A stretch of 64,000 bases of DNA from Absidia repens (Eukaryota > Mucoromycota > Mucoromycetes > Mucorales > Cunninghamellaceae): positions 1,674,001 through 1,738,000 of the forward strand of contig MCGE01000008.1 in NCBI GenBank assembly GCA_002105175.1, in the 5' to 3' direction. The notes beneath the pieces are model-generated. The model was not told where the DNA came from. It worked only from the letters and a program-made list of their open reading frames with translations, and did no database searches. Positions within the stretch are counted from its first letter, which is position 1. Each line of letters begins with the position of its first letter. Of this stretch, positions 1 through 10,310 are shown piece by piece. A program made the translations under genes and the position numbers.

Positions 1-1447
1 TCCGGCAACTCGCTCAACAAACGCTGTGGAGGACGACCCGAGCAACAGCAGCAAGGCATTATTGGATCGTGCAACCAACAACAGTGATGGAAATCGAAGG
101 AAATCATGGAAGGAACATGGAAAGTCGTTGACTGTGGCACTCAATGGACTGCGGCGCAAGAAAAACAATACCAATACCAACAGCATCACCACAGGACAAA
201 GCGGAACTCACCATGATAAGGATCTTTTTGGCTCACCTCCACCACCTTCACCACTAGCCAACCGACATTCGATGGATGGACTGGCTTCCGCTACGGCCAA
301 AGGGATCCAAGGAAACCTTTTGTCGGTGTTACGAAAAAATGCGAACAATTGTTACTGTGCCGATTGTGGGGTGAAGAATCCGGATTGGTGCTCATTGAAT
401 TTGGGTGTTGTGATTTGCATTGGTAAGTTGAATAATAAAACGGATGTATACTTATTTGGGTCTGACTCGCTTTTTTTTTTTTTTTTTTTTTTTTCTGTGT
501 GTATGTTAGATTGTGGTGGTATACATCGAAGTTTGGGGACCCATATCACCAAAGTCCGATCTCTGACGTTGGACACCACCTCATTCACGGCAGATGCAGT
601 GGCAATGCTGAAAAATCTCGGAAACGACACGGCAAACTCTATCTTGGAAGCGACCTTACTCAACCAGCAACAACAAGGAAAAGTAACGGCAAAGGACTCG
701 AGTTCAGCAAAACAAGCGTTTATTCGTGACAAGTACGACCTTCATCGATTTGTGCAACCACCAAGTGATGATGCCAACACCAACGAAACGGCCCTGTTAT
801 TACTCTTCGATGCCCTCGATAAGGATGACATACCGCAAGCTTTGTACGCATTGATTCTTGGAGCTGACCCCAATGGCCAACGCCCGTCATCATCACCATC
901 ACCAAATCAGCCTGCCTCGGATACAGAACAGGTGTTTTTACCTGTGCTGGACATCAATGGGAATCTTGTACACAACCGCACAACGAGTATCGTTATTCCA
1001 ATACAGCAACAACGTCAACATCAGCAGCAAGAATCAAAAATGGAACAGCATGACGATACAGATGAAGCAACAGAACTAACAACAGCAATGAAAACAGTCC
1101 GTTATGCCTTGCATTTTGCTCTGCAACATCCTCGAAAACTTGGAAACGACTCCACCACCACCATGGAAGTTTTGGAAGAAGAGGAAGTGGAAGAGGAAGA
1201 TCAGACACCTGTGGTTTTCCCGATGGCAGAATTACTGATACAAAACGGCGCACGACTCGACATTGTGGATGCTTCGACCGGGTATGAAATATCAGAACTG
1301 TTATCGTTTGGAGACATCTTATCGGATCAAGCCATTGCATACCTCAACTCCAAGAATCAGGCCCGTGGACGCTCGCCAATCCATCGTGTACCTATCCCCT
1401 CGTTACCTGTCTCACCTAGGCTTCCGACACGCTCTGCGCCAATGTGA
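1..1447 (+). CDS. ArfGAP-domain protein with ankyrin-like C-terminus (5' end outside window)
   Basis: GTPase-activating protein for Arf small GTPases, acting on membrane traffic (family knowledge). The frame is open to the window edge, so the N-terminus, probably including a PH domain as in ACAP/Csx2-type proteins, is missing. The ArfGAP zinc finger is visible as CADCG-x11-SLNLGVVIC followed by CGGIHRSLGTHITKVRSL; the arginine in IHRSLG is the expected catalytic finger. The finger is split by an 87-nt GT-AG intron (423-509) that is a multiple of three and has no stop. Splicing gives VICI-D-CGGIHR. The C-terminus has ankyrin-like segments (DDIPQALYALILGADPN; MAELLIQNGARLDIVDAS) separated by Gln/Glu-rich linkers, ending at TGA 1445-1447. 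An AATAAA lies at 1727. The family is clear; the exact subfamily is not. Confidence 0.88.
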   Translation, partial: PATRSTNAVEDDPSNSSKALLDRATNNSDGNRRKSWKEHGKSLTVALNGLRRKKNNTNTNSITTGQSGTHHDKDLFGSPPPPSPLANRHSMDGLASATAKGIQGNLLSVLRKNANNCYCADCGVKNPDWCSLNLGVVICIGKLNNKTDVYLFGSDSLFFFFFFFSVCMLDCGGIHRSLGTHITKVRSLTLDTTSFTADAVAMLKNLGNDTANSILEATLLNQQQQGKVTAKDSSSAKQAFIRDKYDLHRFVQPPSDDANTNETALLLLFDALDKDDIPQALYALILGADPNGQRPSSSPSPNQPASDTEQVFLPVLDINGNLVHNRTTSIVIPIQQQRQHQQQESKMEQHDDTDEATELTTAMKTVRYALHFALQHPRKLGNDSTTTMEVLEEEEVEEEDQTPVVFPMAELLIQNGARLDIVDASTGYEISELLSFGDILSDQAIAYLNSKNQARGRSPIHRVPIPSLPVSPRLPTRSAPM

Positions 1448-2289
1448 TGATACTCTTGCCTTTTTTTTTATTATTATTAGTATTATGGTGTGGTTAGATA
1501 TCTGTTTATTACTATTTTATTATTTTTATTGTTTAGTTTTTAGTACTCTTATTGTTAGAATAGCTTAGTTAGATATATGTTTTATATACCCTATAGTTAT
1601 TATTATATTTAGTTTATTATTATCATTGTACCAAATTATTACCCCTCCTCTCCCTTAGTCATACCTTTTATTTTTATATCTTTACTTTTATCTATATCTT
1701 TACTTACTCAATACTGATTATTTTTTAATAAAGCGATACGTTTTTTTTTTTATTACTCTCAATATGTTTAAAGTGGAAGGGGACTTATCACGCAGTCAGG
1801 GTGTACAAGTTGAATGCGGGTGCAGGCTTTTTTTTTTTTTCAGTGGGAGGGATTGTTTTGACCAATTCTATTTTGTGTGACAGATGAAGCTATGATACAG
1901 GAATATTTGAGGAAACAATGACAGCCCTGCCATAAAAATAAGACTACTGGTTAAGGAACAATAGAAAAATGGTATAATGGCATGTGGAAATCCAAATATG
2001 GAGTAAACTTACACCTTGAAAGCACAACAAACATGGGTCCGTTGATTTTTATGGTGTATCAGTAATAAAGCAACATAATATAATAAGAGACTTTAGACTG
2101 TGAGTGACTGGTTGAAGGGCTAATAGGTGACAAACATAAAATTTCCAAGACACTTAGGAAAAACTGGGATGTTGATCCGAATAAAGACAAGCTATTCGTT
2201 CGAAAAATAATAGACATCATATCTAGGACATATGTAAGTGATCTATGTATGATAGGATTCAACATAAAAAAAAAAGGTTTTGCGGGTAA
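1448..2289. other. 3' UTR and intergenic DNA
   Basis: AT-rich trailer of the ArfGAP gene with an AATAAA signal at 1727-1732 and several T-runs. I see no gene in the remainder. Confidence 0.6.
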
Positions 2290-3067
2290 ACTAACACCTT
2301 CCAATGCGCATTGGTCATCAATATTTTATGACCTTATCATTGCTTATTTTTTTATGCCCCCGCCCGAAAAGGCTATTTTCAAAAAACCATTTAAGAAATC
2401 AATCGTCCTCCTTCCTATATTTGAACTCAGTATTAAGTAGATGGAGCGCGGAGCGCGGTAATGCCTCATACCCAATCCTTTTCATTGCACACACATACCA
2501 GCTTTTTTTTTTCTTCCTCATCTACACAAACAACCATTGTGTAGTGTGAATATACCCATTCGACAGGACAAATAAAAAATAAGAGAGACAATTTAAAAGG
2601 AATAATATATAACATAATTTATTCAGATGCAAATATAAACAATGACAATTAAATTATTCCAGTCTAATGATAGTACTATGACACATATCTAAACATGAGA
2701 TAATTGGAAGTGTGTCTGTGAGGGAGGGGGGCTCGATGGGTTTATTTTTATAGAGTAAAAATAATGTTCAATAAGCAAAGTTTAATACAAGAGGGTATGG
2801 TATCTTACAGCGAGTTACAAACTATTCTATAGTGAAGGGGCAATGTCAACAAGGGTATCCGTCGTCATTTAACAGGGACAGCATGGATGTTTGCGTCTTT
2901 TCTCTTAGCGTGTATGGAGACAAGGTGGAGCAATTCGACCATTATGTGAATAGAGCTACCATATTCGATGATGTTGTAAAAAAAAGGAGAGGAAGAGAAA
3001 AAAAAAAAGTGAAAACTTTAATTGAATCGGGTCAAAGAAAAAAATGCCCGCCACATAAAAAAATAAG
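2290..3067 (+). repeat. Repeat module X, copy 1 (upstream of element A)
   Basis: Non-coding stretch whose landmarks recur in the same order at 54590-55304: a TTTTTTTATGC box, a CATTCGACA(G/A)GACAAA box, ATGATAGTACTA followed by CATATCTAAA, then a G-rich GGGGG segment and CAAACTATT. Both copies lie immediately upstream of a CACGTG-headed element (A and G), so X plus the element may be one larger dispersed unit. The copies are well diverged and the boundaries are approximate. No ORF is conserved between them. Confidence 0.5.
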
Positions 3068-4040
3068 TTCAAATTCCGACCACGTGAATTTTTATTTACC
3101 AAAATTCTTTTTTTTCCCTCGCCTTCCTCTTTCTCTCTTTCTCTCTCAATTTATTCTTTTTCCCTTCATTTTTTCTTCATCATTCAACTTCTACTGGGTT
3201 TTGTTCGTTTTATATTAGTATTAGTACTAGTTTAGAAGTGGCTTTAGCTCAGGGATTACAAGATGCATGGGGAAACCCTTTCATTTTGAGTCGAAGATTT
3301 TGGACCACCTTTGGTTGGGCTTTTTGGAGTCATCATTAGCTTAGTTTAGTGTTAGTTTGTCCATAGTTTGTGTCCACATCTGAATAAAATATAAATTCTG
3401 TTGCTTGCTTCAATGAAAAATGTCCTATTAGACTTTATCAGGGTTTCGCACAATAGATCCCTCTTTTTATTACCATCAATCAAACCCGTTTGAGTAGTGT
3501 TGACCATTGTTGTGTTTCAATTGAAAATGTATTTTTCAGTCTTTTCATGTCTTGCACAATATATAATATCCTATTTTTCAACAGTTTCTTTAGATTAGTG
3601 CTGGGCTTTCTTCAAGCTTCACCGTAGTCTCCCTCATTGCTGCCTCCATTAGACCCTTCCGTTGAATCTCTTGCTACAATGAACCACTCTCCTTTAGTTT
3701 TAGCATCTACCCAATCTGCTTCAATAAAATATATTCTTTTTATTAATTATCCGTCCTCTGGCCCGTAGTATAGTGAGAAAAGTCACCATTGTAACTGTTT
3801 TGCGTGCATCCTATCAAATGCCTGCTTTCTAATTCTGTCACCTCACCATGAATACCTAACCTGCCCACACAGAGCTTCCAACTAATGATTGGCAGTCCAA
3901 TGCCTCTTACATGAAACATAGCTCTATTCCTGCTCTATCATTCATATCAATCAATCTCATCTGTGCGACCATCGTAGCCTGCCTTATTAAATAATATCAC
4001 TCTTACGTTTTTACACTGCTCTCTATGGGATTTCAAAATC
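3068..4040 (+). repeat. CACGTG-headed dispersed element, copy A
   Basis: Starts with GTTCAAATTCCGACCACGTG (CACGTG at 3081-3086), then a CT-rich leader, TTCAACTTCTA, the core GATTACAAGATGCATGGGG AAACCCTTTCATTTT near 3256, and CTTAGTTTAGTGTTAGTTTG. Repeated CTTCAAT(A/G)AAA boxes spaced by TCTTGTGCAAT-like text follow. No protein is conserved between copies. From about 3243 onward this copy is part of the left arm of the large inverted repeat. Its presumed promoter points into the arm. The 3' limit is approximate. Confidence 0.75.
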
Positions 4041-4101
4041 AACCCACTTTTTTTTTTTTTGCACATATGACTTTCGTGTCGTGACGCGACTGTTTCATGT
4101 C

Positions 4102-4210
4102 TATAAAAATCAATTTTTTTTTTTTTTTGTTAGCGCTTCTCTTTTTCCTTCTTCACACGAAATCGGTGCGTATTGTATTCATCGGGCCTTTGCTTCTTTG
4201 TTCTGGTAAG
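4102..4210 (+). promoter_or_regulatory. TATA-like box, CT-rich leader and splice donor inside left arm
   Basis: TATAAAA at 4102-4108 is followed by a long T run, a TTCTTCACACG leader and a strong GTAAGC donor at 4206. This looks like the front of a Pol II transcription unit. The mirror copy on the minus strand has TTTTATA at 8718-8724 and its donor at 8620-8616. An AATAAA near 5085 could end the unit. No convincing protein follows the donor, so it may be a non-coding or decayed gene. Confidence 0.4.
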
Positions 4211-4824
4211 CTTAGGAATTGGCATCCTGAAGCACTGGTGGATGGAGTTCCCTCGATGTTGCGTTCAAACCGGAGGGTTTATAGCAATTCATGTCCCTTA
4301 CTCCTGCTAATGGGGGGTTAAAACTATAGTAACCGGATGTTTAGGGTAAAGTCAACTAACGTATATTCTTTGTCCCCTTTGCCTACTAAACTTGTATTTT
4401 ATTTTTATTTGTATGAATATAGGTAGTCCCCATTGAGTCCCAGTCGTGACGAGCTGACCAAAATAGTAAGCCAGAACAATCCTTTTATTCGGGTGTGGGG
4501 GTCATTCCTTGTCTCTCTCTCCCTTAGTTTTGGGATTAAGTCAATTCAAAATCAAGGGTGTTCTATGTCTATGAAAAGGTAAATGTATTCAAAATGTCAA
4601 AAGAACTGCAAAGATAGGACGGTAATTCCCTTTTGTTCTTTATTATTTTAGGTGACTTTACACATAGGATGTGTAAAGTCAAGTCCAAAAGAAAAACCAA
4701 CTATCAACCTTCAAGCTCCCTATGGTATCAAGAAAACCTCTGTTTACTGCAATTGGTGCTATGATCAATCCCTCGTGTGTCCCTTTTGAATCCTAATCTT
4801 GGTGTTATCAGAGCCGTTGAAACA

Positions 4825-4980
4825 AGCAAGAAACAAGCAAGTCCAAACAAGTCCAAACAAGTCCAAACAAGTCCAAACAAGTCCAAGCAAGACCAAGCAA
4901 GACCAAGCAAGACCAAGCAAGAACAAGCAAATCAAGCAAGACCAAGCAAGAACAAGCAAGAACAAGCAAATCAAGCAACG
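4825..4980 (+). repeat. 10-bp tandem repeat (left arm)
   Basis: About 14 units of a 10-bp motif: TCCAAACAAG in the first part, ACCAAGCAAG and AACAAGCAAG later, interrupted by AATCAAGC. Because the unit is not a multiple of three and contains no stop, several frames on both strands stay open. The Lys/Gln-rich and Leu/Cys-rich ORFs here are therefore artefacts of the repeat. Confidence 0.85.
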
Positions 4981-5149
4981 CCGTATCCTTCTGGTGTTTT
5001 CTCTGTCACTACCTTTAGCTATCTCATGCTTGTATATTACAATTAGATTTACAATAGTTTTATTCTTTCAATCTTATTACAATCAATAAAAAACTTGTCA
5101 TTTGCTACACCTTCATCCTCCATTCTGTTTTTTTTTTTTTTTTTTTTGA

Positions 5150-5462
5150 ACTATCATGCTGGTCTTGTACTGAATGAATTATGTAGATACCGATTTACTT
5201 TTTCAAGGTCATTGAGGACCACCGCAAATCAACCATAGCATAACGTAGTGGTGGCCTTAGTATTATAGCTTTCATTATCTGATAAAGGCTTTTTTTTTTT
5301 TTTGAACTGTCACGTCACCTTAGTTTGTTCCCAGGTCAAATGTATAGGTAACAATTTTTTTTCTTGCGGGATCGCTGGGGACTACAGCAAAATATATATG
5401 GTAAATGGTAATAGTAATATAGCTTTTTAAATTATTATCTTTATGCAATAAAAGCTTTTTTA
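5150..5462 (+). repeat. Diverged direct repeat, two units of about 155 bp
   Basis: Unit 1 (about 5150-5303) and unit 2 (about 5304-5462) both start GAACT(A/G)TCA(T/C)G and end with TA(T/A)TATAGCTTT, an ATTATCT block and A(A/G)GGCTTTTTT or AAAGCTTTTTT. The middle sections are strongly diverged. Only unit 1 is mirrored in the right arm, so the inner edge of the inverted repeat falls at this junction. Confidence 0.5.
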
Positions 5463-6079
5463 GACCTATTTATGTTTCCTACTTATCAGTAATTCTTAAA
5501 TGGGACGGATAATGAAGGGGGACACTACGAGATAATTATGATCTGTAGTTTGGTGATGCAAGTTACGATGTGAGAAAGAGGGAAATTAAGCGTGAACGAA
5601 GTCTGTGCGGTCAAAGCGATCGACATTGACTTTGGCACTGGGATTCTTCTCTGCGGATGGATGCGTCATAATCTTGATCCTATGATACGTCTACGCAGCA
5701 GCAAATTTTTATTAGTAAGGAATCTTGAACAATGCGTGCCTCGTTAGAGCGGTGAAGCCAAAAAAAAAAAAAAAAAAGAAGAGATGATTACCAAGTCTTC
5801 GACACTGAACGATTTTGCTATCTTGAAGAACCAAACATGACAACCAACGTTGAATGGCAAGGCCTGCTTTATAAAGAAAGGAACCACCATGGTGCTACCT
5901 TACCTTTGAATGCTTGCTATAGAAAGAAGAGAGAGCCATAATGCGGTCACTACTGAATAGCGAAGCTTTCCATTATGAGAATAGAATTATCATGTAGATC
6001 ATATTGCATGGTATATGGCTGGTTGTTAAAAAAAGAGAATATACCCTTTTTTGTAACTTCATGAGAGACCAGAAAATAC
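5463..6079. other. Inverted-repeat spacer, unique part
   Basis: No ORF, RNA gene or repeat copy recognised. It contains an A17 run at 5761 and mixed sequence up to the start of element B. Confidence 0.5.
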
Positions 6080-7510
6080 TTCAAATCCCGACCACGTGAA
6101 ATATTTATTTTCCCTCTCCTGTAATTTTTATTTTTTCCTCTCTCTTCCTTTTCATTTTTTCTTCACCATTCAACTTCTATGGGGTTATTTTGGACCTAGA
6201 ATTGTATCAGGACTAGTTTAGAAGCGTTTTCAGCTCAGGGATTGCAAGATGCATGGGGAAATTCTTTCATTTTGGATCCAGGATCTGAAGGCAACATTAG
6301 TTGACTTTTGAAATCTTCATTAGCTTCGTTTAGTGTTAGTTTGTCCATAGTTTGTATCTACAATAATAAAGCATGTTTTTTTTGTTTGTTTTTTACTTGC
6401 TTCAATCAAAAATGTTCCATTAGACTTTATCAGGTTTTGGCATAATAGATCCCTCTTTTTATTACCATCAATCAAGCCCGTTTGGTTAGTGTTAACCGGT
6501 GTTGTGTTTCAATAACCAAGGTATCCCTTAGTCTTTCTCATGCCGTATACGTTATGTTAGCTCCCCTTTTATAATTTTCCCTTTATATAAGGCTTGAAGT
6601 TTTACAAACATTATAATGATCTGCCTCAATCTTCTGCCAATAGATCCTTCCATTATGTCTCTTGTTACAATGAACCTGTCGTCTTTAGCTTAGTATTTAT
6701 CAATATGCTTCAATAAAATGTGCCTTTCCATTTACCATCCTCAGACATAACAAATTGTAAACAATGTCGTTCTTGTAACTGGTTTGTGATTATCTCACCA
6801 AATATTCGCTTTCTAAGGCACCATTTAGCTATTTTCCTCTAAAGACACAGGAGCTGATTGGTAATCTTAGATCACGTACTGCTAAATACAGACATATTAT
6901 TGTTCGACCCGTCACATAAATGAATCTTGTTCATGCTATGTGCTGCGTTTTTGCCGGTATAGAGAACTTCGCACTATTTTCTAGCTTATACAGACTATGT
7001 GCCCGAGCACGCGAGGCCTAGCGACTGGTTGACAGTTCTAGACCACTTAGCATGGAATGTGCCCGTATTCTATCTATCATTCATATCAATCGACCTAGAC
7101 CGTGCAATCAACGTAGCCTCCACTGGATTAGACATACTGTATATAACTAGCTCGGGTGTGTGGGTGTGTGTGTTTATTATTATTCTGTTGTTTCACATAT
7201 GGTATAATAAAAAAAACATCCTTAAACTGAAGCCGGTTGAGTTTGAAGGGAACAACTATTAAGATACAGCTCCAGCATAGAAGTATCATATGGTTAACAT
7301 AATTATGCACAGTATTTACAGAGAAAAAATCACAACATCAAATTCAATGTCACTCCCTTTGGTTGTCCCGGCTTTCTTTCACGCTTGATTCCCCTCTTGT
7401 TCACATCATAATATGCATCATCAAACTACAAGTCATAATTAACACATGGTGTTCCCTCATCTATCATTCCATTTGAAAAATCAGTGATAAGTATGGAACA
7501 TAAACATTTT
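6080..7510 (+). repeat. CACGTG-headed dispersed element, copy B
   Basis: CACGTG at 6093-6098 within TCAAATCCCGACCACGTG, then CT-rich leader, TTCAACTTCTATGGGG, GGACCTAGA, core GATTGCAAGATGCATGGGG near 6240, CTTCGTTTAGTGTTAGTTTG, CAATAAAATG boxes, and a 3' part shared with F and G (GCGACTGGTTGACAGTTCTA, CATATCAATCGACCTAGACCG, a TTTATTATTATT/GGTATAATAA block, then a GAACATAAACATT-like end near 7505). It is one of the longest copies. It fills the second half of the inverted-repeat spacer. The 3' limit is approximate. Confidence 0.7.
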
Positions 7511-7529
7511 CTCAAAAAAAAAAAAACCT

Positions 7530-9583
7530 TTATTAGATAATGGTAATAATGTCAAAGCTATAATACTAAGGCCGCCACTACGTTATGCTATGGTTGATTT
7601 GCGGTGGTCCTCAATGACCTTGAAAAAGTAAATCGGTATCTACATAATTCATTCAGTACAAGACCAGCATGATAGTTCAAAAAAAAAAAAAAAAAAACAG
7701 AATGGAGGATGAAGGTGTAGCAAATGACAAGTTTTTTATTGATTGTGATAAGATTGAAAGAATAAAACTATTGTAAATCTAATTGTAATATACAAGCATG
7801 AGATAGCTAAAGGTAGTGACAGAGAAAACACCAGAAGGATACGGCGTTGCTTGATTTGCTTGTTCTTGCTTGTTCTTGCTTGGTCTTGCTTGATTTGCTT
7901 ATTCTTGCTTGGTCTTGCTTGGTCTTGCTTGGTCTTGCTTGGTCTTGCTTGGACTTGTTTGGACTTGTTTGGACTTGTTTGGACTTGCTTGTTTCTTGCT
8001 TGTTTCAACGGCTCTGATAACACCAAGATTAGGATTCAAAAGGGACACACGAGGGATTGATCATAGCACCAATTGCAGTAAACAGAGGTTTTCTTGATAC
8101 CATAGGGAGCTTGAAGGTTGATAGTTGGTTTTTCTTTTGGACTTGACTTTACACATCCTATGTGTAAAGTCACCTAAAATAATAAAGAACAAAAGGGAAT
8201 TACCGTCCTATCTTTGCAGTTCTTTTGACATTTTGAATACATTTACCTTTTCATAGACATAGAACACCCTTGATTTTGAATTGACTTAATCCCAAAACTA
8301 AGGGAGAGAGAGACAAGGAATGACCCCCCACACCCGAATAAAAGGATTGTTCTGGCTTACTATTTTGGTCAGCTCGTCACGACTGGGACTCAATGGGGAC
8401 TACCTATATTCATACAAATAAAAATAAAATACAAGTTTAGTAGGCAAAGGGGACAAAGAATATACGTTAGTTGACTTTACCCTAAACATCCGGTTACTAT
8501 AGTTTTAACCCCCCATTAGCAGGAGTAAGGGACATGAATTGCTATAAACCCTCCGGTTTGAACGCAACATCGAGGGAACTCCATCCACCAGTGCTTCAGG
8601 ATGCCAATTCCTAAGCTTACCAGAACAAAGAAGCAAAGGCCCGATGAATACAATACGCACCGATTTCGTGTGAAGAAGGAAAAAGAGAAGCGCTAACAAA
8701 AAAAAAAAAAAATTGATTTTTATAGACATGAAACAGTCGCGTCACGACACGAAAGTCATATGTGCAAAAAAAAAAAAGTGGGTTGATTTTGAAATCCCAT
8801 AGAGAGCAGTGTAAAAACGTAAGAGTGATATTATTTAATAAGGCAGGCTACGATGGTCGCACAGATGAGATTGATTGATATGAATGATAGAGCAGGAATA
8901 GAGCTATGTTTCATGTAAGAGGCATTGGACTGCCAATCATTAGTTGGAAGCTCTGTGTGGGCAGGTTAGGTATTCATGGTGAGGTGACAGAATTAGAAAG
9001 CAGGCATTTGATAGGATGCACGCAAAACAGTTACAATGGTGACTTTTCTCACTATACTACGGGCCAGAGGACGGATAATTAATAAAAAGAATATATTTTA
9101 TTGAAGCAGATTGGGTAGATGCTAAAACTAAAGGAGAGTGGTTCATTGTAGCAAGAGATTCAACGGAAGGGTCTAATGGAGGCAGCAATGAGGGAGACTA
9201 CGGTGAAGCTTGAAGAAAGCCCAGCACTAATCTAAAGAAACTGTTGAAAAATAGGATATTATATATTGTGCAAGACATGAAAAGACTGAAAAATACATTT
9301 TCAATTGAAACACAACAATGGTCAACACTACTCAAACGGGTTTGATTGATGGTAATAAAAAGAGGGATCTATTGTGCGAAACCCTGATAAAGTCTAATAG
9401 GACATTTTTCATTGAAGCAAGCAACAGAATTTATATTTTATTCAGATGTGGACACAAACTATGGACAAACTAACACTAAACTAAGCTAATGATGACTCCA
9501 AAAAGCCCAACCAAAGGTGGTCCAAAATCTTCGACTCAAAATGAAAGGGTTTCCCCATGCATCTTGTAATCCCTGAGCTAAAA
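7530..9583 (-). repeat. Large inverted repeat, right arm
   Basis: Reverse complement of 3243-5290. The inner end starts beside TTTATTAGATAATGG and the A18 run at 7680. The outer end merges into element C. Mirrored ORFs of equal length (7736-8026 against 4799-5089; 8505-8729 against 4097-4321) show the near identity. A few substitutions and one unit change in the 10-bp array show it is not a perfect palindrome. Confidence 0.9.
7848..8001 (-). repeat. 10-bp tandem repeat (right arm)
   Basis: Mirror of the left-arm array, seen on the plus strand as GGTCTTGCTT and GGACTTGTTT units. It has one fewer AAACAAGTCC-type and one more AAGCAAGACC-type unit than the left arm at the same total length, suggesting conversion or slippage between units. 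Confidence 0.8.
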
Positions 9584-9725
9584 CCATTTCTAAACTAATA
9601 CTAATACTAATACTAATATAAGTGCAACATATCCCCATAGAAGTTGAATGGTGAAGAAAAAAGAATGGAAAAAAAAGAAATTCAAAAGGGAGCGGAAAAA
9701 AAATAAATATCCACGTGGGCGGGAT
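8786..9725 (-). repeat. CACGTG-headed dispersed element, copy C (reverse)
   Basis: Minus-strand copy. CACGTG at 9717-9712 in CCCGCCCACGTGGATATTT, CT-rich leader, TTCAACTTCTATGGGG, then the core GATTACAAGATGCATGGGG near 9570-9552. Inside the right arm it is near-identical to copy A. The leader portion (9590-9725) is clearly more diverged from A. Its presumed promoter faces inward. Confidence 0.75.
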
Positions 9726-10310
9726 GTGAAATACTACTAAGCGGCTTTATTTTTTTGTTTGATAGAAAAAAAGGTACCCCTCTTTATATATATATATATT
9801 TGCAACAATCCATAGCAACATCGGCTGCCCGGTTTGTTCCTTTATTTATTCGTTTTTTATTTACTTCCTTTTCTGCAGAATGGTTTGTGGTTCATCACAC
9901 GAATACTTCACGGTTTTTGTTGCCCTATCACACCACCAACATACAGTATGACCCCAATTACCTCACGTTTATTAGGTGTCATGGTACTATTATTGTATCA
10001 GTTTACTTCATTTGTCATTATCTATACTTATATAATAATAAAATTTGTTTTATTGTTTTACTTTTGCATTGTCTCCCATACTGTACGATTATTTTGTTCT
10101 GTTGAAAAAAAGGGTATATCCATTCGGGATTTAAATTTAATTGAGGATGGACGAAGCTCTACGAAGGCTATCGATAAAATTCATTGTATAAAAGAACAAC
10201 TAACACAGGATCAAATATAATATCAAAACAATTTTATTGATAATGACAATAGTAATAACTAAACATAAAAAAGCTACATATCATACTACAACTAAACTAA
10301 AACTATGAGA
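9726..10310. other. Intergenic DNA and 3' UTR of the glucanase
   Basis: Low-complexity AT-rich DNA with a (TA)n tract near 9789. The minus-strand AATAAA at 10238-10233 (TTTATT on plus) suits the end of the downstream GH5 transcript. The ORFs at 9755-10220 look non-coding. Confidence 0.5.

Larger units (their letters stand above)
3243..5290 (+). repeat. Large inverted repeat, left arm
   Basis: Reads almost base for base as the reverse complement of 7530-9583, with a symmetry centre near 6413 (left plus right coordinate is about 12826). Differences seen are few: a one-base shift between 4321 and 4799, one 10-bp unit of different type, and scattered substitutions such as TATTACAATC against TATCACAATC near 5083. 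Outside 3243 similarity drops to ordinary family level. The arm holds most of element A, a TATA-plus-donor region near 4100-4210, a 10-bp tandem array and an AATAAA near 5085. I see no terminal-inverted-repeat transposon features or transposase. Confidence 0.9.

Noticed and set aside
3068..3090. GTTCAAATTCC at the head of several elements as a Pol III B box (tRNA-derived SINE)
   Set aside because: No A box at the proper distance upstream, the upstream sequence differs between copies, and the elements carry Pol II-like features. Some copies (F, G, H) also deviate from the B box.
4795..4820. TTGGTGTTATCAGAGCC, resembling a retrotransposon tRNA primer-binding site
   Set aside because: It needs two extra bases relative to the usual initiator-Met site, no LTRs flank it and there is no gag or pol sequence near.
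4799..5089. Lys/Gln-rich 96-codon ORF, mirrored at 7736-8026
   Set aside because: It is produced by the 10-bp tandem array, which is open in several frames on both strands; codon pattern and protein have no family, so I do not call a gene.
3243..9583. Inverted repeat as a DNA transposon with long terminal inverted repeats
   Set aside because: No transposase between the arms, no visible target-site duplication, and the arms are made of sequence shared with dispersed elements on both sides of the boundary.
9755..10220. Two overlapping ORFs upstream of the glucanase 3' end
   Set aside because: Hydrophobic AT-rich translations, no start context or domain, overlapping in different frames.
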